Source: Terribacillus halophilus (GTDB lineage: Bacteria > Bacillota > Bacilli > Bacillales > Amphibacillaceae). From it: 43,108 nucleotides of DNA. Shown piece after piece: positions 10,037-18,387 of this stretch; the first letter of the stretch is position 1, and the number at the start of each line of letters is the position of its first letter. The position numbers were made by a program, and so were the translations under genes. The notes beneath the pieces were generated by a model that worked only from the letters and a program-made list of their open reading frames with translations, made no database searches and had not been told where the DNA came from. The DNA lies in the NCBI RefSeq assembly GCF_900162685.1, contig NZ_LT727828.1, positions 2,090,145 to 2,133,252 of the forward strand, given 5' to 3'.

Positions 10037-10099
10037 ATGGTACTCTCACTCCTCTAATTCCTTTAATAGTACCATATTTCAGCTTTATACTGTATAGGA

Positions 10100-10363
10100 T
10101 TACTTCCCCTCTTCTTCTGCAGCAGATACAGCTTCCGGGCTTTTAATCAAGATAACATCTGTTCCGATTGTAATAATCTGATGCCATGGAACGACTAGCT
10201 CTTCTTCCTTGCCAAACAACCCCATCGTTTTTCCTCGAAGTGTTACAACAATTGCTGCTATATGACCATTCTGCTCATTAATCTCTAAATCCGAAACATT
10301 TCCTACCCTTTTCCCGTTTTCCATCAAAATAATGTCCTTCATTTGCAATTCGGTTAATGTCAT
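10100..10363 (-). CDS. ylmC: PRC-barrel protein, YlmC/YmxH family
   Basis: Small cytoplasmic protein of 87 residues with one PRC-barrel domain: GKRVGNVSDLEI followed by IAAIVVTLRG and LVVPWHQIITIGTDVILI, as in the YlmC/YmxH sporulation-associated family. It lies between sigG and pgeF. In B. subtilis ylmA is also found here; it is missing in this window. Function is unknown; PRC-barrel domains usually mediate protein or RNA contacts. Confidence 0.88.
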   Translation of the reverse strand: MTLTELQMKDIILMENGKRVGNVSDLEINEQNGHIAAIVVTLRGKTMGLFGKEEELVVPWHQIITIGTDVILIKSPEAVSAAEEEGK

Positions 10364-10476
10364 CTAAGCCAGACCCCTTTGTTGTTTTATACTATTCTAT
10401 GCGGCCAAGCTGATGATATGGCAATTATTATAAGTGAAGTAGTTTCTGGAGCGGGGATTAAAGTACATTTCTATAT

Positions 10477-10502
10477 AAAAAAAGACACCTATAAAAGGTG
10501 CC
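10477..10502 (-). terminator. Intrinsic terminator of sigG
   Basis: On the minus strand a 7-8 bp stem (GGCACCT with AGGTGTC) and a short AT-rich loop are followed by seven Ts. It sits immediately after the sigG stop codon. Confidence 0.85.
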
Positions 10503-10504
10503 TC

Positions 10505-11287
10505 TCATTCAAACATCTGCTTATTCATTTCTTCGATTGCTGCTTTCTCGAGTCTGGACACTTGCGCTTGGGAGATGCCGATTTCATCTGCTACTTCCAT
10601 TTGCGTTTTGCCTTGGAAAAAGCGTTTGTTCAGTATCATTTTCTCACGTTCGTTCAAACGATGCATGCCTTCTTTGATCGACAGGTTATCAAGCCATGTT
10701 CCATCGTTTTCAGATTCATTTCGCAACTGATCCAAAACGAATATCGGATCTCCGCCATCATTATAAATTGGCTCAAATAGGGAGACCGGATCTTGAATAG
10801 CATCCATGGCAAACGTGATGTCAGAAGGCTCTATACCGAGCTCAGCTGCAATTTCTGCTGTTGTTGGATCCTTAGAAGTCTTGGCTATCAGCTGTTCGCG
10901 CACTTGTAAGGCTTTATATGCCGTATCGCGTAATGACCTGGATACACGAATCGGATTATTATCCCTTAGGTATCGGCGGATTTCGCCGATGATCATCGGC
11001 ACTGCGTATGTAGAAAAACGCACATTATGCTTCAAATCAAAGTTATCAATGGATTTCATTAGTCCAATACAGCCTACTTGAAAAAGATCGTCGACATATT
11101 CCCCGCGATTATTAAAACGCTGAATCACACTGAGCACGAGGCGAAGATTTCCATTTACGAGTTCTTCCCGGGCTGATATGTCGTTCTCTTGCTGCATGCG
11201 AATGAATAGTTTTTTCATTGCATCATTTTTTAGTACTGGCAGCTTCGAAGTGTCTACACCACATATTTCAACTTTTTGTCTCGACAT
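10505..11287 (-). CDS. sigG: RNA polymerase sigma-G factor (late forespore)
   Basis: Directs late forespore-specific transcription during sporulation. The start is ATG 11287, giving MSRQKVEICGVDTSKLPVLK as in Bacillus SigG and preceded by GGGAGGAAAG; an 11-codon upstream extension is not supported. The 260-residue protein has region 2 (GNLRLVLSVIQRFNNRGEYV and DDLFQVGCIGLMKSIDNFDL), region 3 and a region 4 helix-turn-helix (MEVADEIGISQAQVSRLEK). It lies downstream of sigE, separated by a terminator, so it can be transcribed separately in the forespore. Confidence 0.97.
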   Translation of the reverse strand: MSRQKVEICGVDTSKLPVLKNDAMKKLFIRMQQENDISAREELVNGNLRLVLSVIQRFNNRGEYVDDLFQVGCIGLMKSIDNFDLKHNVRFSTYAVPMIIGEIRRYLRDNNPIRVSRSLRDTAYKALQVREQLIAKTSKDPTTAEIAAELGIEPSDITFAMDAIQDPVSLFEPIYNDGGDPIFVLDQLRNESENDGTWLDNLSIKEGMHRLNEREKMILNKRFFQGKTQMEVADEIGISQAQVSRLEKAAIEEMNKQMFE

Positions 11288-11323
11288 GTTCTCTTTCCTC
11301 CCGATTGAAGATACGATCAAGCA

Positions 11324-11353
11324 CAGTATCTCCTCGCGGGAAATTTTTTATGC
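11324..11353 (-). promoter_or_regulatory. Candidate forespore (sigma-F/G) promoter of sigG
   Basis: Between the sigE terminator and sigG the minus strand reads GCATA (11353-11349) and, 18 bases later, GATACTG (11330-11324). The first element matches the sigma-F/G -35 consensus; the second is a partial match to a sigma-G -10. Known biology predicts such a promoter here, but the spacing is slightly long. Confidence 0.4.
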
Positions 11354-11359
11354 AGAGAC

Positions 11360-11402
11360 AAAAAGTGCCTGATATTGTCTACGAAGGACAAACACAGGCA
11401 CC
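11360..11402 (-). terminator. Intrinsic terminator after sigE
   Basis: The minus strand forms GTGCCTG with CAGGCAC plus an inner TTGTC/GACAA stem, followed by TTTTTG. It lies directly after the sigE stop and isolates the spoIIGA-sigE transcript from sigG. Confidence 0.8.
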
Positions 11403-11410
11403 AGTTGGGA

Positions 11411-12130
11411 TTAAAGCATTTTATTAAATTCTTTTTGCAATCTTCTAATAATCTTCTTCTCTAAACGGGAAATATAGGATTGGGAGATGCCAAGCATATC
11501 TGCCACATCCTTTTGTGTCATCTCTTCCTGCCCAATAAGCCCAAAACGAAGCTCCATAATTTGTTTTTCTCTATCATTAAGCTGTTCTAAAGCTTTTTTG
11601 AGTAGATTTTTATCTACATTTTTTTCTATATCTTTCGTGATAATATCGTCATCTGTACCTAGCACATCCGATAAAAGTAATTCATTTCCATCCCAATCAA
11701 TATTGAGCGGTTCATCAAAGCTTATCTCCGATTTCAGCTTGCTGTTGCGACGCAGGTACATTAGGATTTCATTTTCAATACAGCGGGATGCATACGTTGC
11801 GAGCTTGATTTTCTTTTCTGGGTTAAATGTATTAACAGCTTTAATTAAACCGATTGTCCCAATACTTATTAAATCCTCAATATTGATGCCTGTGTTTTCA
11901 AATTTTCTCGCGATGTAAACAACAAGACGGAGATTTCGTTCTATAAGCATAGCTCTTGCTGATTTATCACCTGTAGGCAAGAGCTGCAGCAGTTTGAATT
12001 CCTCTTCCTTCGATAACGGGGGCGGCAATGCCTCACTGCCGCCAATATAATAAATTTCCTTTCTCTTGATTCCTAGCTTGACCAGAAGTTTATACCACCA
12101 GATTTTGAGCTTCCATACTTTTGTTTTCAT
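11411..12130 (-). CDS. sigE: RNA polymerase sigma-E factor precursor (mother cell)
   Basis: Early mother-cell sigma factor, made as an inactive pro-protein. The ATG at 12130 gives 239 residues starting [16 protein letters not shown], which is the family's membrane-associating amphipathic pro-sequence; GAAGGGAGAT lies upstream. A 37-codon upstream extension in the same frame is noise. Region 2 ([20 protein letters not shown] and [20 protein letters not shown]) and region 4 ([22 protein letters not shown]) are nearly identical to B. subtilis SigE. It follows spoIIGA, its processing protease, by 16 bases. Confidence 0.97.
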   Translation of the reverse strand: MKTKVWKLKIWWYKLLVKLGIKRKEIYYIGGSEALPPPLSKEEEFKLLQLLPTGDKSARAMLIERNLRLVVYIARKFENTGINIEDLISIGTIGLIKAVNTFNPEKKIKLATYASRCIENEILMYLRRNSKLKSEISFDEPLNIDWDGNELLLSDVLGTDDDIITKDIEKNVDKNLLKKALEQLNDREKQIMELRFGLIGQEEMTQKDVADMLGISQSYISRLEKKIIRRLQKEFNKML

Positions 12131-12146
12131 GTTTATCTCCCTTCTT

Positions 12147-13067
12147 TTATCCTGCTTGCGTGCTGGCATCATGTACGAGTGACGGATGCAACAGACAGTG
12201 ATATCGCCGATCTGCAGTGAGACTGCCGAATTGGATACCAATCCATACCCGATCTGTTGCTACTGATCCTTTATCTAGTTCTATTAAGATAGAATCCGGC
12301 TTCAGAACAAGCATCAAAGCTCCTTCCCCATTTACACCTTGATAAGGAACAACCGAAAAATTATAAGGCCAGTTAGCCGGCAGCACATCCAAATCTAGTT
12401 CCTGGTTTGCTTGTGACAATAACTCCCACTCTTTCTCTCCGAACCAATTTTGGAGAAAATGCTGATCACAAATCACAACAGGGCGCTTTGTCATCGGATC
12501 TGATAAATGATTTCCGCTATCGATAAAGCCTGATGTCTTATGTGTGATGCCATTAATGCTAACCTGAACGTCATGAAGCTGGTCGTAACGAAATTGTTCA
12601 AACCGCTGCTTGTCCATTCTGTTTTTCGTAAAAAATAACGCGACTGGAAATGTGACGATAACAAATATCCAGCTGATGTGATCTCCATAACCAGTGCTTA
12701 CAGTCAAGAAGGAAGAAGGCGTGAATGCTAACTGTGTCTGCAGCATATAATGAACGGCGAACAAACTGCCGCCCACTGCAAATGTTACGAAATAAAAAAG
12801 TAACAGTAGTTTGATAAAACGTGCGATGGAGCGATATCCGAAAGCACACCAGATAATAACCATAGAAAACATCAGTTTGCCTATAGGGTGTACTGCGACA
12901 CTTTCCGGAAAGTAGACAGTCACAGGGACGATGAGAGAAGCAAGGAGTGCACCTAGGAAGACACGCAGCTTACTTACTTGCAATCTCGCAATTGCTTGTG
13001 TACTTAAGAGCAGCAGCCAGTCCAAAAATAGATTGAGCGTCCAGACAGCATCAAGATAGATTGTCAC
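12147..13067 (-). CDS. spoIIGA: Sporulation sigma-E processing peptidase SpoIIGA
   Basis: Membrane aspartic protease that cleaves pro-sigma-E, activated from the forespore by SpoIIR. I choose GTG 13067: AAAGGA lies 9 bases upstream and the product starts [12 protein letters not shown] like B. subtilis SpoIIGA, whereas the ATG at 13085 has its ribosome binding site abutting it. With this start the DSGN motif places the catalytic aspartate at D183, the same number as in B. subtilis. Five hydrophobic helices fill the N-terminal half, and the protease domain follows with [11 protein letters not shown] and VPYQGV. 306 residues. It is co-transcribed with sigE. Confidence 0.95.
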   Translation of the reverse strand: MTIYLDAVWTLNLFLDWLLLLSTQAIARLQVSKLRVFLGALLASLIVPVTVYFPESVAVHPIGKLMFSMVIIWCAFGYRSIARFIKLLLLFYFVTFAVGGSLFAVHYMLQTQLAFTPSSFLTVSTGYGDHISWIFVIVTFPVALFFTKNRMDKQRFEQFRYDQLHDVQVSINGITHKTSGFIDSGNHLSDPMTKRPVVICDQHFLQNWFGEKEWELLSQANQELDLDVLPANWPYNFSVVPYQGVNGEGALMLVLKPDSILIELDKGSVATDRVWIGIQFGSLTADRRYHCLLHPSLVHDASTQAG

Positions 13068-13102
13068 ACCAGCCCGTCCTTTCATCCTTAATAGATGAAG
13101 TT

Positions 13103-13135
13103 AGTATAACGGAGCAAGCATTCAAAAGCTGTCAG
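13103..13135 (-). promoter_or_regulatory. Spo0A-type spoIIG promoter with wide spacer
   Basis: The minus strand has CTGACA (13135-13130) and TATACT (13108-13103) separated by 21 bp, far from the usual 17 but close to the 22-bp spacing of the B. subtilis spoIIG promoter, which needs Spo0A~P. A TTAGACAAA motif (13189-13181) resembling an inverted 0A box lies about 55 bp upstream of the -35. Agreement of position and spacing makes a Spo0A-dependent promoter likely. Confidence 0.65.
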
Positions 13136-13201
13136 TTTATGCCTGTTACGATCCACTATTTTTATGTCTTTTCCGGGCTTTTTGTCTAACGTTTTTTCGC
13201 A

Positions 13202-13240
13202 TAAAAAAAAAGGATAGCATCCATGGATGCTATCCTTTCC
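13202..13240 (-). terminator. Intrinsic terminator of ftsZ
   Basis: A perfect 26-base palindrome (13211-13236) is followed on the minus strand by nine Ts. It ends the ftsA-ftsZ transcript and lies before the spoIIG promoter. Confidence 0.92.
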
Positions 13241-13248
13241 CTGATTCC

Positions 13249-14418
13249 TTATCTTCTGCGGTTGCGGTTGCGAAGGAATGTAGGAATATCAAGTGTTTCC
13301 TCTTCCTGCTTGCGCGGCTGCGGTGAAGAAGAAGGTGTCTCACGACGAAGCTCTTCACGCTCTCTTCTTCTTTCTGTGTTCGAAGGCTGCTGCTCTGTAC
13401 TTTGCGTTTCCTTTTGTACAGGGCGTGCTTTCGGACGCGGCTGGTTCATTGCTTGCTGGATCTGCGTCTCATCAAATCCTGTAGCAATAACTGTTACAAC
13501 GATTTCATCTTTTAAATCTTCATTAATTACGGAACCGAAAATAACGTTTACTTCCTGGTCAGCTGCACTTGTCACGATGTCAGCAGCTTCCTGCACTTCA
13601 TACAAGCTCAAGTTCGCGCCACCGGAAATGTTCATCAAGACACCATGTGCACCATCGATGGATGTTTCCAGCAATGGAGAACTGATCGCCTTTTTGGCAG
13701 CTTCCGTTGCACGGCTCTCTCCAGTTGCGATACCGATACCCATAAGAGCTGAACCTTTGTCAGCCATGATTGTCTTCACGTCAGCAAAGTCAACGTTGAT
13801 TAATCCAGGTACAGCAATCAATTCAGAAATACCTTGTACACCTTGACGCAGCACATTATCCGCTTCACGGAATGCTTCCAGCATCGGTGTATTTTTATCA
13901 ACGATTTCCAGCAAACGGTCATTCGGAATAACAATCAGTGTATCAACACTGCCTTTTAACGCTTCCGTTCCAGCAAGTGCTTGTGTTTGGCGTTTCCGGC
14001 CCTCAAAGGAGAACGGACGAGTTACGATACCGACAGTTAGGGCACCAAGTTCTTTCGCTACTTGTGCAATGACAGGTGCGGCACCTGTACCAGTTCCGCC
14101 TCCCATACCAGCTGTTACGAAGACCATATCAGCACCTTGAAGTGCCTCTTGAATCTGTTCTTTGCTTTCTTCTGCTGCTTTTCGGCCAACCTCAGGATTT
14201 GCACCAGCACCAAGACCGCGCGTCAGTTTTGCACCGATTTGCATTTTCACATCCGCTTTGGATAGATTCAATGCTTGAGAATCTGTGTTTACAGCGATGA
14301 ATTCTACGCCTTGGACGCCATGTTCAATCATTCGGTTAACGGCATTGCTTCCGCCACCGCCGACGCCGATGACTTTTATCGTTGCTAATGTTTCCATATT
14401 TGTGTCAAATTCTAACAT
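13249..14418 (-). CDS. ftsZ: Cell division protein FtsZ
   Basis: Tubulin-like GTPase that forms the Z ring at mid-cell. The 389-residue protein shows [16 protein letters not shown] near residue 15, the tubulin signature GGGTGTG at 106-112, a T7 loop [11 protein letters not shown], an Arg/Gln-rich disordered linker, and the C-terminal conserved peptide DIPTFLRNR, which binds FtsA and SepF. The extreme tail (RNRRR) is basic. The AGGAGG ribosome binding site precedes the ATG at 14418. It lies 59 bases after ftsA. In B. subtilis bpr genes lie between ftsZ and spoIIGA; here they are absent. Confidence 0.98.
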   Translation of the reverse strand: MLEFDTNMETLATIKVIGVGGGGSNAVNRMIEHGVQGVEFIAVNTDSQALNLSKADVKMQIGAKLTRGLGAGANPEVGRKAAEESKEQIQEALQGADMVFVTAGMGGGTGTGAAPVIAQVAKELGALTVGIVTRPFSFEGRKRQTQALAGTEALKGSVDTLIVIPNDRLLEIVDKNTPMLEAFREADNVLRQGVQGISELIAVPGLINVDFADVKTIMADKGSALMGIGIATGESRATEAAKKAISSPLLETSIDGAHGVLMNISGGANLSLYEVQEAADIVTSAADQEVNVIFGSVINEDLKDEIVVTVIATGFDETQIQQAMNQPRPKARPVQKETQSTEQQPSNTERRREREELRRETPSSSPQPRKQEEETLDIPTFLRNRNRRR

Positions 14419-14477
14419 CTTAACGTCCTCCTATTTACAATCGTTCTTCCTGTTTTAATGGAAGAATCATGTCTGTC

Positions 14478-15761
14478 TTAATCGAAAAAGTACTTGAACA
14501 GGTTAGCAAACCCTGATTCTTTCTTTTTCTCTTCGCCTTTTTTCTTTTGTGTTTTTGCAGGTTTTGCCGGTCTTTTCTCCGGCTCGTCAAAATCTCCCTC
14601 AGATACTGCTGAGAAGATTTCCTTCCCTTGTATTCTCGCATTACGATAAGCAAATTGCAAGATTCCGACAGCGCTGGTAAATTGGGGTTCACGCACGCCT
14701 AGATAATCAGGAATTGCCAATCTGACGTTTGCCTGGAAACAATCTTGTGCAAGCTCCAGCATCCCTGGCATCATCGCCGTTCCACCTGTCAGCACATAGC
14801 CGCCAGGCAGTTCAGGAAAGCCCATACGCTTGATTTCACTATCAGCATAAGCGTAAATTTCTTCCACGCGGGCTTCAGCAATGTCCGCTACATCAATCTG
14901 GGAAAGTGTTTGTTTCTTATTGCTGCCAATCATGGAAGCTTCAAATGTCTCTTCTTCTCTGGCGTCGTCATAAAAAGCATGTCCATATCCCAGCTTAATT
15001 TCCTCCGCTTCTTCAGAGGATGTTTTAAGACCAATAGATATATCTTTGCTGATATTCTCTCCGCCAAGCGGGACAACACTTGTTGACATTAGCTGACCAT
15101 TCCCAAAAACAGAAACAGTCGTATTGCCTCCGCCAATGTCAATCAAACCGACACCTAGATTCTTTTCATCTTCCGAAAGGGCAACAGCCCCTGCAGCTAA
15201 AGGCTGCAGACATATATCCATCACTTCTAGGTTGGCCTTCTCGACGCATTTTAATAGATTATGTAAGACTGTACGAGAACAAGTAATAATGGTCCCTTCC
15301 ATTTCAAGCCGTACACCGAGCATGCCGCGCGGGTCATTGATTCCGTCCAAACCGTCCACGATGAATTGCTTAGGAATTACATCAACGATTTCGCGTTCAG
15401 GAGGAATGGATACAACCTGTGCTGCTTCAATTACTCGAGAAATATCCTCATCGTCAATTTCTCTTGTTTCACTGGACACAGCAACTACTCCATGACAGGA
15501 CTGCAGTTGAATCTGATTGCCATTGACTCCTACTACTACCCGTTCAATCTGCATACCGACCATTCGCTCGGCTTGTTCTACAGCATTGCGAATCGATTGG
15601 ACAGTCTGATCAATGTCGACGATGGCGCCTTTTTTCAGACCGTTTGATTTTGCAGTACCGACACCGATTATGTTAAGGGAATCTTGAAATACTTCCCCAA
15701 TAATCACTTTAATTTTTGATGTTCCTACATCTAAGCTGACTAAAATTTCACTGTTGTTCAT
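14478..15761 (-). CDS. ftsA: Cell division protein FtsA
   Basis: Actin-like ATPase that tethers FtsZ to the membrane. I choose ATG 15761, giving MNNSEILVSLDVGTSKIKV like Bacillus FtsA, with AGGAGG 8 bases upstream; the GTG at 15770 overlaps that site. The 427-residue protein has the actin phosphate-1 loop (VSLDVGTSKIK), the SHS2/1C insert, phosphate-2 (VGLIDIGGGNTTVSVF) and adenosine (YVLTGGTAMMPG) motifs. The C-terminus has a Lys/Glu-rich linker and the amphipathic membrane helix GFANLFKYFFD. No ylxW, ylxX or sbp homologue lies between it and divIB. Confidence 0.97.
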   Translation of the reverse strand: MNNSEILVSLDVGTSKIKVIIGEVFQDSLNIIGVGTAKSNGLKKGAIVDIDQTVQSIRNAVEQAERMVGMQIERVVVGVNGNQIQLQSCHGVVAVSSETREIDDEDISRVIEAAQVVSIPPEREIVDVIPKQFIVDGLDGINDPRGMLGVRLEMEGTIITCSRTVLHNLLKCVEKANLEVMDICLQPLAAGAVALSEDEKNLGVGLIDIGGGNTTVSVFGNGQLMSTSVVPLGGENISKDISIGLKTSSEEAEEIKLGYGHAFYDDAREEETFEASMIGSNKKQTLSQIDVADIAEARVEEIYAYADSEIKRMGFPELPGGYVLTGGTAMMPGMLELAQDCFQANVRLAIPDYLGVREPQFTSAVGILQFAYRNARIQGKEIFSAVSEGDFDEPEKRPAKPAKTQKKKGEEKKKESGFANLFKYFFD

Positions 15762-15849
15762 GTAAGGCACCTCCTAATCCTAGAGACATGTGGCCAAGAA
15801 ATCATTTTTAATTTTACTCAATTTTTGTATTTGTGTGCAGACACGCATA

Positions 15850-15876
15850 ATTATAACAAATTTCACGAGGAAATTT
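15850..15876 (-). promoter_or_regulatory. Extended -10 promoter of ftsA with overlapping inverted repeat
   Basis: The minus strand reads TGTTATAAT, an extended -10 (TATAAT at 15855-15850), with no recognisable -35. Immediately upstream, AAATTTC (15876-15870 read on the minus strand) pairs with GAAATTT (15864-15858) around a 5-base centre. The inverted repeat lies where a repressor or activator could touch the -35 region. The 224-base gap 15771-15994 holds nothing else I can identify. Confidence 0.55.
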
Positions 15877-15994
15877 GCTGAAAAAGCGACATTCTGTAAG
15901 AATTTTGCCTATTACTCTAGTAATTGACTCGACTATACCTTATATAGCTCGTTTATTCTACATAAACCGACAAAAATTCTCGGCATTTCTGTAC

Positions 15995-16762
15995 TTACTC
16001 GTCTTTTTCTTTTTTCTTTTTAGCAGGTTCAAAATAAACACCTGCTCCCATGTGCAGTACACCATCCACATCGGGATTCAGTTGCGCAGCGATACTCGGG
16101 TATGCCTCCATATTGTTGGCAAAAGTCCGAATCGTGCCTTGCACTTCCATTCCGTCATTCATAAACAGCTGAATGACGTATTTGCTATCTTCCGATGGCT
16201 TGTAGTGAATCTCTGAAATGAGCTGGGTGATAGACGCTGGAAGCTGATCGAGCTCTTCGGCCATTTCCTCCAAGTACTCATCATCAGAAAAACCATAAAG
16301 TATCGGAGCATCTGACTTTGGCTGAGACCATTCCTTCTCTGAAATGCTTCCATTGGCAAGCAGCGCACGATATCTTCCATCCTGCTGCAGATAACCAACT
16401 CTGCCAAGTTCCGTTACTTGGATTGTAACGGTTGCGGGAAACTCTCGGCTGATTGAAACTTTCTCGACTTCTTCATTTTTCTGTATTTGGTTGATTGCTT
16501 TGTCCTTATCAATTCGCCAAATATTGTCCGAAACAGTAAGACCACTGCTTTGGATAATGACATCATCAGACAGAAACTCGTTGCCTTCCACCTGCAGACG
16601 ATGAATATCGCTTAATGGAGATTGTAAGTACACGATGATGGAAATCAGTACAAAGAAAATAGATAAATAGAATACAAGTCTTCTATTTGCTTTCTTTTTT
16701 CTAGCTTGCTTTAATTTTGGGATACGATCTTCGATGGAAACAATTTTTTTCTTTTCGCTCAT
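15995..16762 (-). CDS. divIB: Cell division protein DivIB (FtsQ)
   Basis: Bitopic membrane protein of the divisome that works with FtsL and DivIC to activate septal synthesis. The 255-residue protein has a basic cytoplasmic N-terminus (about 1-28), one transmembrane helix (LVFYLSIFFVLISIIVYL, about 29-47), a POTRA domain (from IHRLQVEGNEFLSDDVI, about 53-125) and a beta domain. It ends in a Lys/Glu-rich tail. The ATG at 16762 follows AGGAAGAAGAGG. It is now separated from the upstream dcw genes by the sulfur operon and has its own candidate promoter. Confidence 0.94.
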   Translation of the reverse strand: MSEKKKIVSIEDRIPKLKQARKKKANRRLVFYLSIFFVLISIIVYLQSPLSDIHRLQVEGNEFLSDDVIIQSSGLTVSDNIWRIDKDKAINQIQKNEEVEKVSISREFPATVTIQVTELGRVGYLQQDGRYRALLANGSISEKEWSQPKSDAPILYGFSDDEYLEEMAEELDQLPASITQLISEIHYKPSEDSKYVIQLFMNDGMEVQGTIRTFANNMEAYPSIAAQLNPDVDGVLHMGAGVYFEPAKKKKEKDE

Positions 16763-17183
16763 TTCCTCTTCTTCCTATGCTGTACAGTTCAAAACTGCTT
16801 GTATTGTAATTATAAAATTATAACACATTCATATAGCGGAAGTAGTCTCCAAACCATTAAATTGTCAAATATCCGCTAGTAAAAGGGGTTCTTTACCTAA
16901 TTACATAAGAAGCCGCTAATTTCCTTCCTCCAAGACGAAGAAATGATAACTTCCTTGCAGGATTTTCTTTCTCATTCTACCATGACATTCGATTGTATGC
17001 CTTCGGTTCTGGCGGTCACGGGCTGTTTTTTCATTTAGTAATTTTAGCCAAGTGGTTTAGGACGCTTAGTAAAGACAAACTTAGTAAGAGATACAAGCCT
17101 ATCATGATACCGTTCAAACGATACGACAGCAGGATAAATTGCTGCAAAATACAGCCAACTACCCTATTACCCCTTTTCACCAA
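16763..17183. other. Intergenic gap upstream of divIB; candidate divIB promoter
   Basis: About 420 bases without a convincing gene, exactly where murB and murG lie in B. subtilis. On the minus strand an extended -10 TGTTATAAT (TATAAT at 16822-16817) sits 55 bases before divIB and probably drives it. A TTGACA lies too far upstream of it to be its -35. A 50-codon hydrophobic minus-strand reading frame (TTG 17183 to stop 17031) follows an AGAGG, but I see no family. I found no recognisable MurG or MurB fragment in the frames I read. Confidence 0.5.
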
Positions 17184-17214
17184 GAAAGAAACCTCTATTT
17201 AAGTAGAGGTTTCT
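17184..17214 (-). terminator. Intrinsic terminator of the sulfur operon
   Basis: Arms GAAACCTCTA (17213-17204, minus strand) and TAGAGGTTTC (17197-17188) form a perfect 10-bp stem followed by TTTCTTTCTT-like sequence. The stem overlaps the last codons and stop of the acyl-CoA-dehydrogenase-like gene. The T-tract is interrupted, so efficiency may be moderate. Confidence 0.7.
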
Positions 17215-18386
17215 TCCCATAAATTATTTGATATCCCAACAAGTTGTTTTGCAAGAAAATCACGCGCCAAGTTGTTAGATGGTCCCATTACCATACCGGC
17301 TCTGCTATCTCGGTAAAATCGTTCCAACTTCCCAATCTTATAGCCGTAGCCGCCGGTAATGTCCATGGCAATTTGCGCAATCTCATTCACTGTTTCAGAA
17401 GCATGAATCTTAAATGCCAGCAAATCTTGCTGTGTAGAGAGGGCGAGCATTTCTTTGTTCTGAAATTGCAGATCAATGTCGTTACGAAGTTGTTGCAGCC
17501 ACGCAGCCAATCCTTTGTATTGAATGGCTGCCTTGGCAAGCAATCCACGAATAACTTGATAGTCACTTAGGCTTTTATTCACATCTTGGTGGTGATTTCG
17601 CTTCGCATATGCTGTAACCTCTTCTACAATCCCTCCGGCCAATCCTGTCCAGACAGAACCAAGTCCAAGCAAGTAAGCGACACTATGCTCAATAATTGTT
17701 CTGCCGCCTCCTTCACCTCCAAGCAAATCTTCCTCTGGTACTCGTACGCCAGCCAGCTTCAGTGATGCGCTATGATTTCCTCTTACCCCAAGCGCATCCC
17801 AACTACCCCAGGTTATACCAGGATCTGAACCTTCCATAATAAAATAACTCAAGTCATCTGTTGCTTCCGCTTCTGGCGACCCAGTTTGTACGACATAAAA
17901 ATCTGCAAAGCCACTGCTTGTCGTAAAGGATTTTTCTAAATCCAGCTGATAACCTCCTGACGTGCGTTTTGCTCGACTGGCGTTAATCCAGTATCTGCCC
18001 CCAGATATCCGTTCACTTGTTGATGTTGTACCAAATTTCCCTTCTTGTATTGGCAGCAGCCACTTTTGGTGCTGCGCCTCGGTACCGTGCCGATAAATCG
18101 CATCAGCTGCTTCGATGTGCATTGTGTACACAAGGCCAGTGGATGGACAATGCGCGGCAATTTTTTCTGCTACAACAGAGAATTCAGTATAGCCCGCAGC
18201 AAGTCCGCCAAGATGCTCAGGAAGCAGAATGCCGTTCAAGCGTTTTGCTGCAAGTGCCAGCATGTTTGCTTTCGGAAAAATCTTTTCCCGATCAAGCTGG
18301 TCTGCGGAAGGGGCTATAACCTGTTCAATTACAGCATCAACCAAAGTCCGAATTGTCTCTCGTTTTGTATCTTCTTTATATAGCAT
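17199..18386 (-). CDS. Acyl-CoA-dehydrogenase-fold flavoprotein, SfnB/DszC-like sulfur monooxygenase candidate
   Basis: Flavoprotein with the acyl-CoA dehydrogenase fold, probably a flavin-dependent monooxygenase acting on a sulfur compound. I choose ATG 18386 (395 residues, MLYKEDTKRET), one base after the upstream gene's stop; an earlier in-frame start would overlap that gene heavily and lacks support. The N-terminal helical domain (GILLPEHLGGLAAGYTEFS), a central beta domain (FTTSSGFADFYVVQT, ALGVRGNHSASLKL) and the C-terminal helices (ITGGYGY, FYRDSRAGMVMGPSNNLARDF) follow the family layout. Where many dehydrogenases carry the YEG catalytic glutamate, this has MGPSN, which fits monooxygenase relatives such as DszC. 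Last gene of the SAM-riboswitch operon; likely translationally coupled. The substrate is unknown. Confidence 0.8.
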   Translation of the reverse strand: MLYKEDTKRETIRTLVDAVIEQVIAPSADQLDREKIFPKANMLALAAKRLNGILLPEHLGGLAAGYTEFSVVAEKIAAHCPSTGLVYTMHIEAADAIYRHGTEAQHQKWLLPIQEGKFGTTSTSERISGGRYWINASRAKRTSGGYQLDLEKSFTTSSGFADFYVVQTGSPEAEATDDLSYFIMEGSDPGITWGSWDALGVRGNHSASLKLAGVRVPEEDLLGGEGGGRTIIEHSVAYLLGLGSVWTGLAGGIVEEVTAYAKRNHHQDVNKSLSDYQVIRGLLAKAAIQYKGLAAWLQQLRNDIDLQFQNKEMLALSTQQDLLAFKIHASETVNEIAQIAMDITGGYGYKIGKLERFYRDSRAGMVMGPSNNLARDFLAKQLVGISNNLWEETST

Positions 18387-18387
18387 G

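Noticed and set aside
13223-13846. 207-residue plus-strand open frame
   Set aside because: It lies entirely antisense to ftsZ, has no ribosome binding site or family, and is a by-product of FtsZ codon use.
16993-17202. Plus-strand frame with a GSGGHG segment, considered as a MurG remnant
   Set aside because: It is on the opposite strand to the operon, the similarity to the MurG GGTGGH loop is a few residues only, and no other MurG motif follows.
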